Below are positions 8,811-18,232 of a stretch of DNA of 64,000 nucleotides, one piece after another. A program made the position numbers and the translations under genes. This stretch comes from an uncultured bacterium (GTDB lineage: Bacteria; Planctomycetota; UBA1135; GCA-002686595), in the NCBI GenBank assembly GCA_937896235.1, contig CALBMX010000027.1, positions 1 through 64,000 of the forward strand, given 5' to 3'. The first letter of the stretch is position 1; each line of letters starts with the position of its first letter. Below the pieces are notes generated by a model that ran no database searches, was not told where the DNA came from, and worked only from the letters and a program-made list of their open reading frames with translations.

Positions 8811-9833
8811 ATGGCAATTACACGAGCCAACCTTGGTCTTGCGCTCTGTGCGCTCCTGCTTATCGCCCTGCGGGTCCTTGCGGGTGGCGATCGGGCAACC
8901 CAACTTGTAGAGAGCGCCGCATTTGGCGCGTTTGATCCCGACCAGATCCTCCGCATCTCCCTGACGGACCCAATGGGTAATGTAGGGAGCCCTTTGGTTT
9001 TGGAGCGCAACAACGCGAATTCACCTTGGACTGTCGAGGCGCGCCGTGGTTTTCCGGCCTTGTCTTATCCGATCGAGACTCTGCTAGCGGCAATCGACAA
9101 CTTGCGATTGACGGATTTAGTCTCGGAGGAGTCCAGCAGCCACGATCTGTTCGGAGTCTCCGAAGGGCGAGGTCTTGAACTGGCGATGCAATCACCCGGT
9201 GGGGACCTTTGGCGCTTCGTACTTGGCGGCATGGCTCGAGGTGCGGGGGGCACACGCATGTATATGCGCTCTCTCGGAGAGTCTCGTGTCTTCGCAGCGA
9301 CCGGCACCGGAACCCCTAGCCTGGAGCCGAGGTCCTGGATAGATCCGAGCCTCGTTGATTTTGACGTCACCTTGGTGATGCAGATCGAACTCCAAGTGGC
9401 AGGCGCGTCGATCGTGCTTCGGCGGAACGATAACGGCATCTGGCGGGACACCCAAAAGAACAAGGTAGCGAGCCGCATTGCCGTCGAGAACCTGATTGGT
9501 GAGGCTTCCGGGCTAGTCCTGACCGATGTCTCGACAATGCCCTTGGATCCAGAAAACCAAGGACTCGGGGAGGACGCGCTTCGGGTTATTTTTACCGGGG
9601 ATCCGGAAAAGGCTGACGGATTTGCACCTATCGAGCTCGTCCTTGGAGGCAGCGAGAGCGCCGAACAGCGCCTTCTCTCTGGTGGCGGAAGCCGAACTCG
9701 ACAATACATCCGCAACGCAGCCTGGGGGCAGCTGGGGGGCGCCACATGGGTGGGGCTCTCGGATGGCGATGCCGCCAACGCCTTCATGACACATGTACTC
9801 GAGATCCTTAGCGACATTTTGGCTGACTCTTAA
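8811..9833 (+). CDS. DUF4340-type protein of the ABC operon
   Basis: 340 residues beginning two bases after the GldG-like stop. A single hydrophobic N-terminal segment (about 7-25) acts as a membrane anchor or signal. The body repeats a pattern of short strands (WTVEARRGFPALSYPIE, then later IWRDTQKNKVASRIAVE), as in DUF4340 proteins, which usually contain two copies of such a module and usually follow gldG homologues. Function is not established for the family. The gene is the last of the operon; a 109-base gap precedes bolA. Confidence 0.8.
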   Translation: MAITRANLGLALCALLLIALRVLAGGDRATQLVESAAFGAFDPDQILRISLTDPMGNVGSPLVLERNNANSPWTVEARRGFPALSYPIETLLAAIDNLRLTDLVSEESSSHDLFGVSEGRGLELAMQSPGGDLWRFVLGGMARGAGGTRMYMRSLGESRVFAATGTGTPSLEPRSWIDPSLVDFDVTLVMQIELQVAGASIVLRRNDNGIWRDTQKNKVASRIAVENLIGEASGLVLTDVSTMPLDPENQGLGEDALRVIFTGDPEKADGFAPIELVLGGSESAEQRLLSGGGSRTRQYIRNAAWGQLGGATWVGLSDGDAANAFMTHVLEILSDILADS

Positions 9834-9942
9834 TCGGCGATCAATCGCAATAGGCGTGTCAAGACTTCCCCAAACCTCTCGTAAACGGTAGAGTCTGAAC
9901 CCAAGGCCATCTCTGGCCGGAACATACAATACAACCCTAGCT

Positions 9943-10170
9943 ATGATCTCTACAGACGACCTACACGACATGCTCGAGGAGCACTTCCCGGGCGATGACA
10001 TCGTTGTCCAGGACATGACGGGCACTTCAGACCATTTTGATGTGCACGTTGTCTCCGATCGCTTCAGCGGCCTTTCGCTCATCGAGCAACACAAGCTGAT
10101 TCACGCCGCCTGCAAAGAGCATATGGGTGGCGCGATTCACGCTCTCAAAATCAAAACTCAGACTCCCTGA
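9943..10170 (+). CDS. BolA/IbaG family protein
   Basis: 75 residues, full length for a short BolA. BolA proteins bind a bridging [2Fe-2S] cluster together with a monothiol glutaredoxin and take part in cluster delivery and iron sensing. The sequence shows the typical DHFDVHVVSDRFSGLSLIEQHKLI core, here quoted in parts: SDHFDVHVVS, then SGLSLIEQHKLI and HALKIKT at the end. His in the loop before the second strand is a likely cluster ligand. A CGFS glutaredoxin gene follows 32 bases later, a pairing well known for this family. Confidence 0.93.
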   Translation: MISTDDLHDMLEEHFPGDDIVVQDMTGTSDHFDVHVVSDRFSGLSLIEQHKLIHAACKEHMGGAIHALKIKTQTP

Positions 10171-10202
10171 GTTTCCCCAAAACACACTATCCAAGAACAG
10201 TC

Positions 10203-10517
10203 ATGACTCCCGAAGACGTCAAAGCGCTCGTCGAAAACAACAATATCGTTGTATTCGCTAAGGGCACCCTTTTTCAGCCGATGTGCGGCTTCTCCCAGAA
10301 CGCTTTTCACTGGATCAACCAGCTTCAAAAGCCCTTCACCGTCGTCAACATCTTTGACGACGAGTCCATCCGCCCAGCCCTTGTGGCTTACAGCGGCTGG
10401 CCGACGACACCGCAGGTCTTTATCGGCGGTGAGCTGCTCGGTGGCAGCGACATCGTAGAGGAGCTGTTCCAGTCCGGCGAGCTGCAAAAGAAAGTCGAAC
10501 TGGCATTCGCCGAGTAG
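10203..10517 (+). CDS. grxD: Monothiol glutaredoxin, Grx4/GrxD type
   Basis: 104 residues, normal for a single-domain class II glutaredoxin. The CGFS active site is at residues 28-31, with the conserved Lys20, the GWPTTPQVF segment containing the cis-Pro, and the glutathione-binding GG-SDI motif near the end. Such proteins bind a [2Fe-2S] cluster between two Cys and two glutathiones and form heterocomplexes with BolA, encoded just upstream. The usual KGTPxxPxCGFS reads KGTLFQPMCGFS here, a minor variant. A strong inverted repeat follows. Confidence 0.95.
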   Translation: MTPEDVKALVENNNIVVFAKGTLFQPMCGFSQNAFHWINQLQKPFTVVNIFDDESIRPALVAYSGWPTTPQVFIGGELLGGSDIVEELFQSGELQKKVELAFAE

Positions 10518-10542
10518 ATTTTCCGAGCAATAGCGCTAGAAA

Positions 10543-10588
10543 TGAGCGGAGCCGGTGCGGGATACATATCCCACACCGGCTCCGCTCA
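10543..10588. terminator. Bidirectional terminator hairpin
   Basis: A 19-base arm (10543-10561) pairs with 10570-10588 with a single mismatch, around an eight-base loop that is itself palindromic. It sits between convergent genes, the glutaredoxin on plus and a secreted protein on minus, and can serve both. No marked T run on the plus side. Confidence 0.75.
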
Positions 10589-10605
10589 CGTTTGGTCTGA
10601 GTGAC

Positions 10606-11634
10606 TTACTCTAGGGTGATTTCAGCCTCGATGGTCTCGACCACCAGACTCTTGGTGATCGATTCGATCTCCATGACTTGGCCACCCATGTCGAGCTCGA
10701 GAATGACCGTCTGCACCTCGAGACTTTCGAGGTCAATCTTGATCGAGGTCAAACGACCAGCTTCGATGTCCCAGTAGGCGACGCCGGTCCCTTCGGTTTC
10801 GGACTCTGAGACGATGGACTGAATGTCGGGCGTGGGCATCCCCGAGTCTTCGTCACCAACTGCGATGCCATCTTCCGGCATGAACTCGGTCAAGTCGAGC
10901 TCCGTGTTGACTTCAAACTCAAGTTCGATTTTGGCGATGCCATCTTCGATCTCGGTGAGCTCGGCATTGATCTCGCCTTCGTAGTTCATCGCACCGGGAG
11001 GCGCCTGAACGTCACCGTCTAGGGCGCTTCCCTCGCCTTCGTTCTCCCAAACGATGTCGCCACCAGGCTCGCGCAAGGTCTGCAAGAACGAGACGGGCAC
11101 CTCCCATTCATCTCCAATCTTGGGAGAGGCGCCTGGGAGAAGCAGGCCCCAGTCGGGCGTGGCGAGAAGGCCATCAAGCCACTCTGCGTCCCCCTCGGAA
11201 TCCTCGGGGAACTCGGCCACAAAGCCCTCGTCACCTCGTTGGAAGAGAATGGGGAGGTCAACGAGCTGGGACGTGCGAGCGACTTCCCCGGAGTGGTCTC
11301 CCCCCATAGGGTCGACCATTTGCGTGGAGCGGGAGTCGCTCGCTTCGCTGTAGGTGCGCTGAAAACCCATCAAACGTCCTTCGCTGGCCCGAAGAACTTT
11401 GTCGGTAAAGGTGATGCTTGATGAATTTGTGGATTCGAGGGTCATCTCGCCGGGCATGGGCATCTCATTTCCATTGACGATGGTATGAGATTCCTCGAGG
11501 GTGCTCGAGGATTCGAGCGTGATGGAAGTGACCAGGGACTGGCCCTTTTCAACCTTTTGGACGAGGTCGTCGGAGAGGACGATGGCGGCACTTGCCGTGG
11601 CAGCCAGGAGGGAGACGGAGAGGAGTGTATTCAT
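10606..11634 (-). CDS. Secreted acidic protein of unknown function
   Basis: 342 residues. The start MNTLLSVSLLAATASAA looks like a signal peptide cut after Ala-Ser-Ala. The mature part is strongly acidic and rich in Glu, Ser and Thr, with alternating short strands and repeated runs such as EVNTELDLTEF and LEVQTVILELDMG, suggesting a beta-rich fold. I recognise no catalytic motif or family. It stands alone between a bidirectional terminator and a divergent glycosyltransferase gene. Confidence 0.75.
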   Translation of the reverse strand: MNTLLSVSLLAATASAAIVLSDDLVQKVEKGQSLVTSITLESSSTLEESHTIVNGNEMPMPGEMTLESTNSSSITFTDKVLRASEGRLMGFQRTYSEASDSRSTQMVDPMGGDHSGEVARTSQLVDLPILFQRGDEGFVAEFPEDSEGDAEWLDGLLATPDWGLLLPGASPKIGDEWEVPVSFLQTLREPGGDIVWENEGEGSALDGDVQAPPGAMNYEGEINAELTEIEDGIAKIELEFEVNTELDLTEFMPEDGIAVGDEDSGMPTPDIQSIVSESETEGTGVAYWDIEAGRLTSIKIDLESLEVQTVILELDMGGQVMEIESITKSLVVETIEAEITLE

Positions 11635-11746
11635 GAGGAGGTCTTCGAAGGGAAGGGGCTACTATTTGGTACGGAAGTGAGAGTTTGAAGTTTGCAGCAG
11701 TCATTGCAACGCACTTTTTTAGACCAAAACGATTTGAGGTCCCTAC

Positions 11747-13699
11747 ATGTGGGCTAACCTCTTCCCAATGAACGTACGTCCAAGTCCAGATTCAGCTCTC
11801 TCGAGGAGGGCCAAGGTCACCCTGTTGGGCCTGTTTCTTGTTGCACTTGGGCTGCGGCTCTACCCGATCGCCCATGGCACGCCTCGGAATTATCTCCCCG
11901 ATACGCATGTTGTGCGCAGCGCGCTTGGAATGGCACAGGATAGGAACCTGGTTCCCGAGGTGGACAAGTACTCGAGTTATCCCAACCTCATCCCCTATCT
12001 CCTGCTGCCCATTTATGGTGTGGAGTACGGCGTTGGGTGTTTGGCAGGTAAGTGGGGGGACGCGAATGGCTTTGCTAACCACGTCAAGCAGCATCCCGAG
12101 ACCGTGCAACTTCCCGCCCGGGTTTTGATCGCCATCATCGGTGCCTTGGGTGCACTGGTGGCCTTTGGTGCGGCGCGGGCGATGGCGCTTCGACGAGGCG
12201 CATGGGTCGCCGCTTGGCTCACGGCAACGGGACTTTTGCAACTGCACTTCTCCGTCCAGGAGCGCCCGTGGGAGCCGCTGGTTGTTTTCCTGCTGCTTAG
12301 CACATGGCCAGCTGCGCTCTATGTGATTCACGAGCGCCGCAAGCACCTTCTCTGGAGTGGCGTTGCGGCGGCCCTCTCCTTTGCATGCCACCAAGCCGGC
12401 GCTCCTGCACTTGGTGTCGCCGGACTCGCGTGGCTACTCGTGGCGGTGCGGAGCAGGTCGAAGATCAAAGAGTCCGGCAAGAAGCTACTTGTCGATGGGG
12501 TCTTGTGTGTTGCCCTGTTTGCCGTTGTTGGCCTGACGCTTGGCCATCCCTATCTCCTCGTTCATGCGGGTGCAAACTCTGGGCAGGTGGCCTCCATGAC
12601 CGAAGAGCTCGCAAGCAGCGGAGGCGCACTTGTCATCGGCGGTCAAGGATTTCATTTCGCCCTTCGGTTTGCTTCCTTCCCGCGCTTGTTTATGGCTCTT
12701 GTCGGCTATGACTTTGCCTCTCTCGCGCTTGGCATGCTTGGAATGCTCTTCGCTTGGCGCAAACGTTGCATGTGGCCCGCCCTGGGGTTTCTCTTGCTTT
12801 GGGGGCTTTTCTTTCTGAATAGTTCCAACCCGCATGTGCGTTACCTCCTGCCTCTTGCAGCGCTGCTCCCATTGCCAGCGGCCCTTTTTGCAGAGCGTGT
12901 TTTTGACAGGGGAAGAGGCGCAACGGCTCTGTTGGGGATCGTACTCCTGTTTCCACTTGTACAGGCTGTCCGTCTGGCGGTGGTACTCCAACGGGAAGAC
13001 CAGCGTGCGATCGCAGAGCAGTGGCTCAACGAGCTCGGCCCAGATGCCGTTGTTGCGATTGGGCGATACGGCCCGCTCAACGAGGCGAATCGAGAGAGTC
13101 TAGAGCGCCTTGCAACGATCCGGACCCTCTACGGGCGAGAGCAATATCGCTTGGATGCACTGCGCGACATCGCGGCCTCGGGGCACGATCCTGACGACCC
13201 TAAGATCGGTCTAGTCGGCGGCGCTGGCGTGGGGGTTTTACGCCTCGAGGACCTCTTTCAATTTGACGACCGACTCGGTTCGTTCCGGATCACTCCAGGA
13301 CTTGCGCTCGGTGACCAAAACAGCGACTTGTGGACCGCGGACAGGGTTCTTGACTATTTTGGTGTGACCCACGTACTCCTCTGTAATAAGACACCGGGGG
13401 AGGACTTTGGCTCCTTATTGCTCCATCCTCAGAGTGGCTGGCTCGACGTGACCACAAGTGCCATTGGGCCACCTCCTCTTGGGCTCCACGGGTTGACGCA
13501 AATCCGCTGGGAGCCAGCTTGTACGGCAAGCCGATCGATCCGTTCGGACCTGAGTCCGATGCTTATCGAGCCGGCATACGACTCGTACGAGGCGCGCCTT
13601 CCAACGGAGCTCGACTTTGCCCTAACTTCGATTTGGAAGGTAGAGCGTCCAGGGCCAGAGCTAAGGTTGTATCGGCGTGACCACCTCGCCGTTGAGTAG
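11747..13699 (+). CDS. Membrane glycosyltransferase of the GT39/ArnT-like type
   Basis: 650 residues; GAGGT six bases before the ATG at 11747 supports the start. About ten hydrophobic helices fill residues 20-420, followed by a soluble domain of about 220 residues. An acidic motif follows the first helix (YLPDTHVV), as in polyprenyl-phosphate-dependent GT-C enzymes where this Asp takes part in catalysis. The sequence HFSVQERPWEPLVVFLLLST in the third loop/helix also fits this fold. These enzymes transfer a sugar from a lipid-linked donor on the outer face of the inner membrane. The acceptor is unknown. A patatin gene follows 18 bases later. Confidence 0.78.
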   Translation: MWANLFPMNVRPSPDSALSRRAKVTLLGLFLVALGLRLYPIAHGTPRNYLPDTHVVRSALGMAQDRNLVPEVDKYSSYPNLIPYLLLPIYGVEYGVGCLAGKWGDANGFANHVKQHPETVQLPARVLIAIIGALGALVAFGAARAMALRRGAWVAAWLTATGLLQLHFSVQERPWEPLVVFLLLSTWPAALYVIHERRKHLLWSGVAAALSFACHQAGAPALGVAGLAWLLVAVRSRSKIKESGKKLLVDGVLCVALFAVVGLTLGHPYLLVHAGANSGQVASMTEELASSGGALVIGGQGFHFALRFASFPRLFMALVGYDFASLALGMLGMLFAWRKRCMWPALGFLLLWGLFFLNSSNPHVRYLLPLAALLPLPAALFAERVFDRGRGATALLGIVLLFPLVQAVRLAVVLQREDQRAIAEQWLNELGPDAVVAIGRYGPLNEANRESLERLATIRTLYGREQYRLDALRDIAASGHDPDDPKIGLVGGAGVGVLRLEDLFQFDDRLGSFRITPGLALGDQNSDLWTADRVLDYFGVTHVLLCNKTPGEDFGSLLLHPQSGWLDVTTSAIGPPPLGLHGLTQIRWEPACTASRSIRSDLSPMLIEPAYDSYEARLPTELDFALTSIWKVERPGPELRLYRRDHLAVE

Positions 13700-13717
13700 A
13701 GACTTGGAATCCTAAAA

Positions 13718-14722
13718 ATGATTAAACCCGGTGAAGACATACTGCTCGCACTTGGTGGAGGTGCAGCTCGAGGTGTTGCCCACATCGGCGTAATCCGCAC
13801 GCTCGAAGAGGCGGGCTACAACATCCGCGGTGTTGCGGGCACTAGTATTGGCGCCGTGGTGGGGGGGATCTATTGCGCGGGAGAGCTGGATCCATTCGGG
13901 GACTTCCTCCAGACCTTGGATCGGCGTGGTGTGTTTCGCTTCTTGGATCCGATCTTGCCACGCGCGGGTTTATTCGCAGGTATGCGGCTCGAGGAGATGA
14001 TCGCCGGGTTCGTCGGCGCACGGGAGATTCGAGACCTCGCCCTACCCTTTGTGGCGGTCGCCGTCGACGTTGCGAATGGTGATGAAGTGCATTTGAACGA
14101 TTGCCCGTTGGTTGACGCCATCCGCGCAAGTTTTGGTATTCCTGGTCTGTTTGCTCCCAAGGGCCTTGTCGTAAACGGCGTGGAGCGGTGGCTTGTCGAC
14201 GGGGGTGTTGCGAGTCCTGTACCTGTCGGTGCTGCCGGAGAGATCGCCAAACTCCCGATTGTTGCGGTAAACGTGAACCGCGGTTTTGAGCGGCCTCGTG
14301 TTCTCCGCAAGCGCAATGGTAAGAGCCCCTCGGGACCATCTCGAATGGAGCAGTTCCTGGATGATGAGAGGGTACCCAAGGCTGCCCGGGACTTCCTGGG
14401 CGGCATGCTGGATGCGCGGTCTGGAAAGGAGGCCGCGAGCGGAACTCAAGAGGTGGAGGCTAGCTGGGCCGTCTCCAATTGGCTGGGCATGTTTAGGACG
14501 CGCGAAGGCAGTCGCAGCCCTGGAATGATCGACTCCCTGTATAACTCGGTGGTTCTGCTCCAACACCACTTAGCACGCGCGCAGTTTCAAGTGACACCTC
14601 CGGCGCTACTCATCGAGCCCAACCTAGAAGGCGTGGGGCTATTTGACTTTCACTTGGGAGAGGCCCTCATTGAAGAGGGCCGGCGAGCAACCCTGGAGAA
14701 GTTGGCCCAAGTGGACAGCTAG
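13718..14722 (+). CDS. Patatin-like phospholipase
   Basis: 334 residues. The Ser-Asp dyad lipase fold of patatins is clear: oxyanion motif GGGAARG at 13-19, nucleophile elbow GTSIG with Ser43, and DGG with Asp161. Length and motif spacing resemble the RssA/YchK group, with an added insertion at about 190-260 that is charged. No signal peptide is seen, so it is probably cytoplasmic or membrane-associated. Its stop codon shares a CTAG palindrome with the stop of the convergent Nudix gene. Confidence 0.92.
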   Translation: MIKPGEDILLALGGGAARGVAHIGVIRTLEEAGYNIRGVAGTSIGAVVGGIYCAGELDPFGDFLQTLDRRGVFRFLDPILPRAGLFAGMRLEEMIAGFVGAREIRDLALPFVAVAVDVANGDEVHLNDCPLVDAIRASFGIPGLFAPKGLVVNGVERWLVDGGVASPVPVGAAGEIAKLPIVAVNVNRGFERPRVLRKRNGKSPSGPSRMEQFLDDERVPKAARDFLGGMLDARSGKEAASGTQEVEASWAVSNWLGMFRTREGSRSPGMIDSLYNSVVLLQHHLARAQFQVTPPALLIEPNLEGVGLFDFHLGEALIEEGRRATLEKLAQVDS

Positions 14723-15285
14723 GTCTTTGGGAAGGCCGGGTTAGCGAATGCGTAGAAGAGGGAGAGGGCGGTAAAGCCATCTTCAAACTCGCCGGCGGCC
14801 AGGGACTCTCTGACGACCTCTAAATCGCGAGTCTGGACAACAAGTCTCTCCGCTGCGTCCAAGTTGAGTTCGCTCACGAGCACACAATCGAGCGCCAGGT
14901 AGATATGCGCCATGTGGTCACTAATCCCATTGACCGGATAAAAGCTAGCCAAGGGGACCAAGCGCTCGGCCCGGTAACCGGTCTCCTCTTCCAGCTCTCT
15001 GGCTGCGGCATCCACATAAGGCTCGTTCGGTTCGGTGCGGCCCGCAGGGATCTCCCAATGGGTTTTGCCGTGGGGGTGGCGATGCTGCCAAACCATGATC
15101 AGCTCGCCTGCGCGGGTCACGGGAACGATTGCAACCGCATCCGGGATTCGAAAAATGTGGTACTCCCCCAGCTCGCCGGTGGGCAGCTCGATCTCATCGC
15201 GATCAAGTGCACACCAGGCAGAGTCGTACACGCGCTTTGTTGACCTGACGCGGAACGGCTCAAACTGGGGGAGACTTTGAGGCAC
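14719..15285 (-). CDS. Nudix hydrolase, probable ADP-ribose pyrophosphatase
   Basis: 188 residues from a GTG at 15285 just downstream of the AceE-like stop; a TTG at 15318 is a possible longer start. The Nudix box G-x5-E-x7-REL-x-EE-x-G is complete at about residues 80-102 (ending AARELEEETGY), giving the Mg-binding helix. The preceding WEIPAG segment and overall length fit the ADP-ribose/nucleoside-diphosphate-sugar group. The gene is the last of a minus-strand run. Its exact substrate is not determined by sequence. Confidence 0.88.
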   Translation of the reverse strand: MPQSLPQFEPFRVRSTKRVYDSAWCALDRDEIELPTGELGEYHIFRIPDAVAIVPVTRAGELIMVWQHRHPHGKTHWEIPAGRTEPNEPYVDAAARELEEETGYRAERLVPLASFYPVNGISDHMAHIYLALDCVLVSELNLDAAERLVVQTRDLEVVRESLAAGEFEDGFTALSLFYAFANPAFPKT

Positions 15286-15287
15286 GT

Positions 15288-18110
15288 TTACGCCTGGTTC
15301 GGCCAGAGTTCGCGCCAATCCTGCTTTGGTGCAGCGGCGCGACCGGCGAGCTGCGCCAAGAGGGATGGGGACAGCTGAAGCTCTTCGAGTGCCGTCTCCG
15401 AGAGTGCGCGACCAACAGCCTCGACAATCGCAGATGCGTCGATATTCTGCAAGGCGTAGACGTCACTCGGACGTCCACACTTGGAGAACTTGCGCACCGC
15501 AAGCGTGCGCTGTTTGACGCCAACGATCGAGCCGATGTTGTCGACAAGGCCGGCTTCGCCGTCACACACAGCGACGATGGGGACCCGGCGCGCCGCAAGG
15601 GAGACGAACTCGGGAGTGGCCGCGCCACGGGTCGGAACGGCATGAAGATCACCGTTGATTCCGAGTGTTTTTGTGAGGTGCTTGTAGTCGTCCTCTTCAC
15701 CCTGAATGCCCAGCAGGAGGTCTTGGCTCGTAATGACAATCACATTGGCGAAGATGCCGATTTCGAGAAGGCGCTCTGATGCCTCAAGGGCTTCGGTGGC
15801 GAGCGAGCCGAGGGCAAACAGATGGACGACGTTATCGCCGAGCTCATAGCCCGTGTACCCGCGCCAATCGACGAGGTAATAGGCACCTGCAAGGATGTCT
15901 AAACGCAGCCGCGTTTTGATGTCGGCATCGGAGAGAAGCGCAAGGGTGGACTCGTCGACACCCTCGCCCTGGTCCCCTTTTACTTTGAGCGAAGTGCCCG
16001 TGGGGAGATCAGCTTTCGACGCTGCGGCTTTGCGTACGTTGGTCATCAAGAGGGCTTGGCGAACACCACGCGTGACGCCCCGTATGAGGACTCCCTTGCG
16101 GCCCGTGTTGTTGCCGGTCATGTGCCGCTGCATCGCGTCGCAAATGATCCAGTCCAGCTCGCATGCAAAGAAGGGCTCCCAAGTGATCAGGTTCGGAATC
16201 TGGATGTCACTCTTCCAGCTGTGCTGCGCACCTTCGGAAGAGAGCGTGACTCCGGCGGGTGTTCCTAGGATCACAAACTCCGCGCCCCAGTAAAGGTTGT
16301 AGTAGAGCTGGTCGAGGGCTCTCTTGATGAAGAAATCGTAGACCGTCATGATCGGGAAAAAGGGCGTCCCTGCGAACAACCCCATCTTTCCGAAGGAGCC
16401 GACAGCGTTCATCGCATTTGCCTCGGCAATCTCGAAGCGAATGTGACGTGTCCAAGGATCTTGGCCAGTGAAGACTTCCGGGTGACGCGCATCAAAAGAG
16501 CGACCCGTTCCCGTGGGTGGACAGTTGTCCCCTTCGCAGTGGTCGGGCCCGTAAATGCGGCTGTCCATACCCGGCGCCAGGTTTGTGCTGGTGCCAACAT
16601 CCGGGGACATCGTGACGACGAGTTCAGCAATGATCTTCCACAGCTTCTCCTCTTCGGTTAGGCCGCGATCCGCGCCAGCCATTTGCGGTCCACCCTGCTC
16701 CGTCGTTCCGATGCGGATCAACTTCGAGGCAATCTGGCCCCACATCCACTGCGTGTGGACGGTTGGGAAGAGGGAGAGGTCGATGTTCAAGCTGTCGGGC
16801 AATCCGCCTTGGGCATCGTACTTGGCGCGCAGCTCGGCCTTGTTCTTCATGGCGAGCTCGCGAACAGCCGTCTTGCCCTCCATTTGAGCCTTGCCTCGGA
16901 AGCGCAAGAACGCCGCCTCGTCGGTCCCCTCTTCGAAGAGCTCGAACGGCTGGTCGAAGGTAAGCCCGCGCTCTTCGAGTATCGAAGTGAGCTCCTTCTT
17001 CGAGGGCAGCGCCGAGTGGTTCGACGGGTCGGCATAACACTCCATACCGAAACCCTTCACCGTGTGAACGATTAACATCGTTGGAGTGTTTTGATCCAAA
17101 CGCGACTCTTGCATGGCCTTGGCAATCCCAAGAATGTCGTGGCCACCGACGTCACCCATGAAGTGTAGGACGTCCACATCGGAGAGGTCGTCTAGGATCT
17201 TGGCAGCGCCAGCGTGGTCACGACGGGCGGCCTCTCGCACAGCCGTTGCGTTGCGACCAAACAGGAGCAGCTGGTAGTCGTAATCGGGTAGGACGTGCTC
17301 AATCCAATGCTGCAATGCGCTTCCACCGGTCTTCTCGAAGAGCTCAAAGCGATAGCTGCCGTGGCGCAGTTGAACCACCTGCCAGTCGTTTGCAAGCGCC
17401 ATCGCCTCGATGCGATCGCAATCGCGTGTATCGTGACTCTTGGTATTTGGGATGCGCGTACCGTCGAGGTTCTGACGGTTGTAGTCGATGATCCAAGTCA
17501 CATTGCCGAGCTTGCGCTCGGCGACATCCGGCATCGCCTCAAGCAGGGAGCCCTCGCGGAACTCGGAGTCTCCAATCAAACTCCAATACTGCGCACGCTC
17601 CGAGAGGTTATGGCCGTGGTCGCGCCCGTAGCGGTGGGCGAGCGCGAGGTAGGCGGATGCGACAGGGGGGATTCCAACCGAGCCCGATGGCAGGAAGTGG
17701 AAGGAGTCGGGGTCAGCGTCCGCGTGGTAGCTCTGGAAGACCGGCTGCCCTGGCGTCTCGGGGTACTTGCGAAGCCTTGTCATGCAGCCCTTGGCCTCGT
17801 CCTCGGTAAAGGAGGTCCCATCGGGGTGGCGGAAGAGTCCAAGCAGGTGACCAAACGCGTGGTCCATCGGCGCAGCGTGGGGCTTGCAGCAGATGAAGTC
17901 GTGGGGCTCGCGCGCTGCAAGATGCAGAGCGCCGAGGATGTGCAGAGAGCTGGCGCACGACGCTGGGTGCCCACCGACTTTCGGGTCGCCCGGCTCCTTA
18001 TCTTTACGGTTGTTGGCCTGCCATATCATGGCACACATCTGGGCGAAGGCCCGTTGGGTGATGGACTCGAGAAGAGTGGCGCGTTGGATAGCGTGAGTGT
18101 CGGGATCCAT
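15288..18110 (-). CDS. Homodimeric pyruvate dehydrogenase E1 (AceE)-like ThDP enzyme
   Basis: 940 residues from the ATG at 18110; the frame is open 32 codons further. The order of domains follows AceE: an N-terminal ThDP-binding half with GGHPASCASS and IGDSEFREG...YNRQNLDGT (AceE has GDGEMDEP...CNLQRLDGP), a middle pyrimidine-binding half (RFEIAEANAMNAVGSFGK), and a transketolase C-terminal domain. AceE decarboxylates pyruvate and passes the acetyl group to E2 lipoyl domains. Here the usual GDG is GDS, and no E2 or E3 gene lies nearby, so substrate and partner are open. It may be a genuine E1 or a divergent 2-oxoacid or transketolase-type enzyme. A GT4 gene lies 122 bases upstream. Confidence 0.85.
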   Translation of the reverse strand: MDPDTHAIQRATLLESITQRAFAQMCAMIWQANNRKDKEPGDPKVGGHPASCASSLHILGALHLAAREPHDFICCKPHAAPMDHAFGHLLGLFRHPDGTSFTEDEAKGCMTRLRKYPETPGQPVFQSYHADADPDSFHFLPSGSVGIPPVASAYLALAHRYGRDHGHNLSERAQYWSLIGDSEFREGSLLEAMPDVAERKLGNVTWIIDYNRQNLDGTRIPNTKSHDTRDCDRIEAMALANDWQVVQLRHGSYRFELFEKTGGSALQHWIEHVLPDYDYQLLLFGRNATAVREAARRDHAGAAKILDDLSDVDVLHFMGDVGGHDILGIAKAMQESRLDQNTPTMLIVHTVKGFGMECYADPSNHSALPSKKELTSILEERGLTFDQPFELFEEGTDEAAFLRFRGKAQMEGKTAVRELAMKNKAELRAKYDAQGGLPDSLNIDLSLFPTVHTQWMWGQIASKLIRIGTTEQGGPQMAGADRGLTEEEKLWKIIAELVVTMSPDVGTSTNLAPGMDSRIYGPDHCEGDNCPPTGTGRSFDARHPEVFTGQDPWTRHIRFEIAEANAMNAVGSFGKMGLFAGTPFFPIMTVYDFFIKRALDQLYYNLYWGAEFVILGTPAGVTLSSEGAQHSWKSDIQIPNLITWEPFFACELDWIICDAMQRHMTGNNTGRKGVLIRGVTRGVRQALLMTNVRKAAASKADLPTGTSLKVKGDQGEGVDESTLALLSDADIKTRLRLDILAGAYYLVDWRGYTGYELGDNVVHLFALGSLATEALEASERLLEIGIFANVIVITSQDLLLGIQGEEDDYKHLTKTLGINGDLHAVPTRGAATPEFVSLAARRVPIVAVCDGEAGLVDNIGSIVGVKQRTLAVRKFSKCGRPSDVYALQNIDASAIVEAVGRALSETALEELQLSPSLLAQLAGRAAAPKQDWRELWPNQA

Positions 18111-18232
18111 AAGGAAGAGTGGGGCGATTAGGCAGGGCGTGGGAACAATATGGGCGCAAGATTCTAGCGTTTGGGCCTTTCGAATGCCGCCGTATCTTCG
18201 GACCACGAACGGTAGTTTCTAGTATTAGCGAT

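Noticed and set aside
9925-9930. TACAAT as a -10 box for bolA
   Set aside because: One mismatch to consensus but no -35 at proper spacing, and it would leave only a few bases of leader; not strong enough to call.
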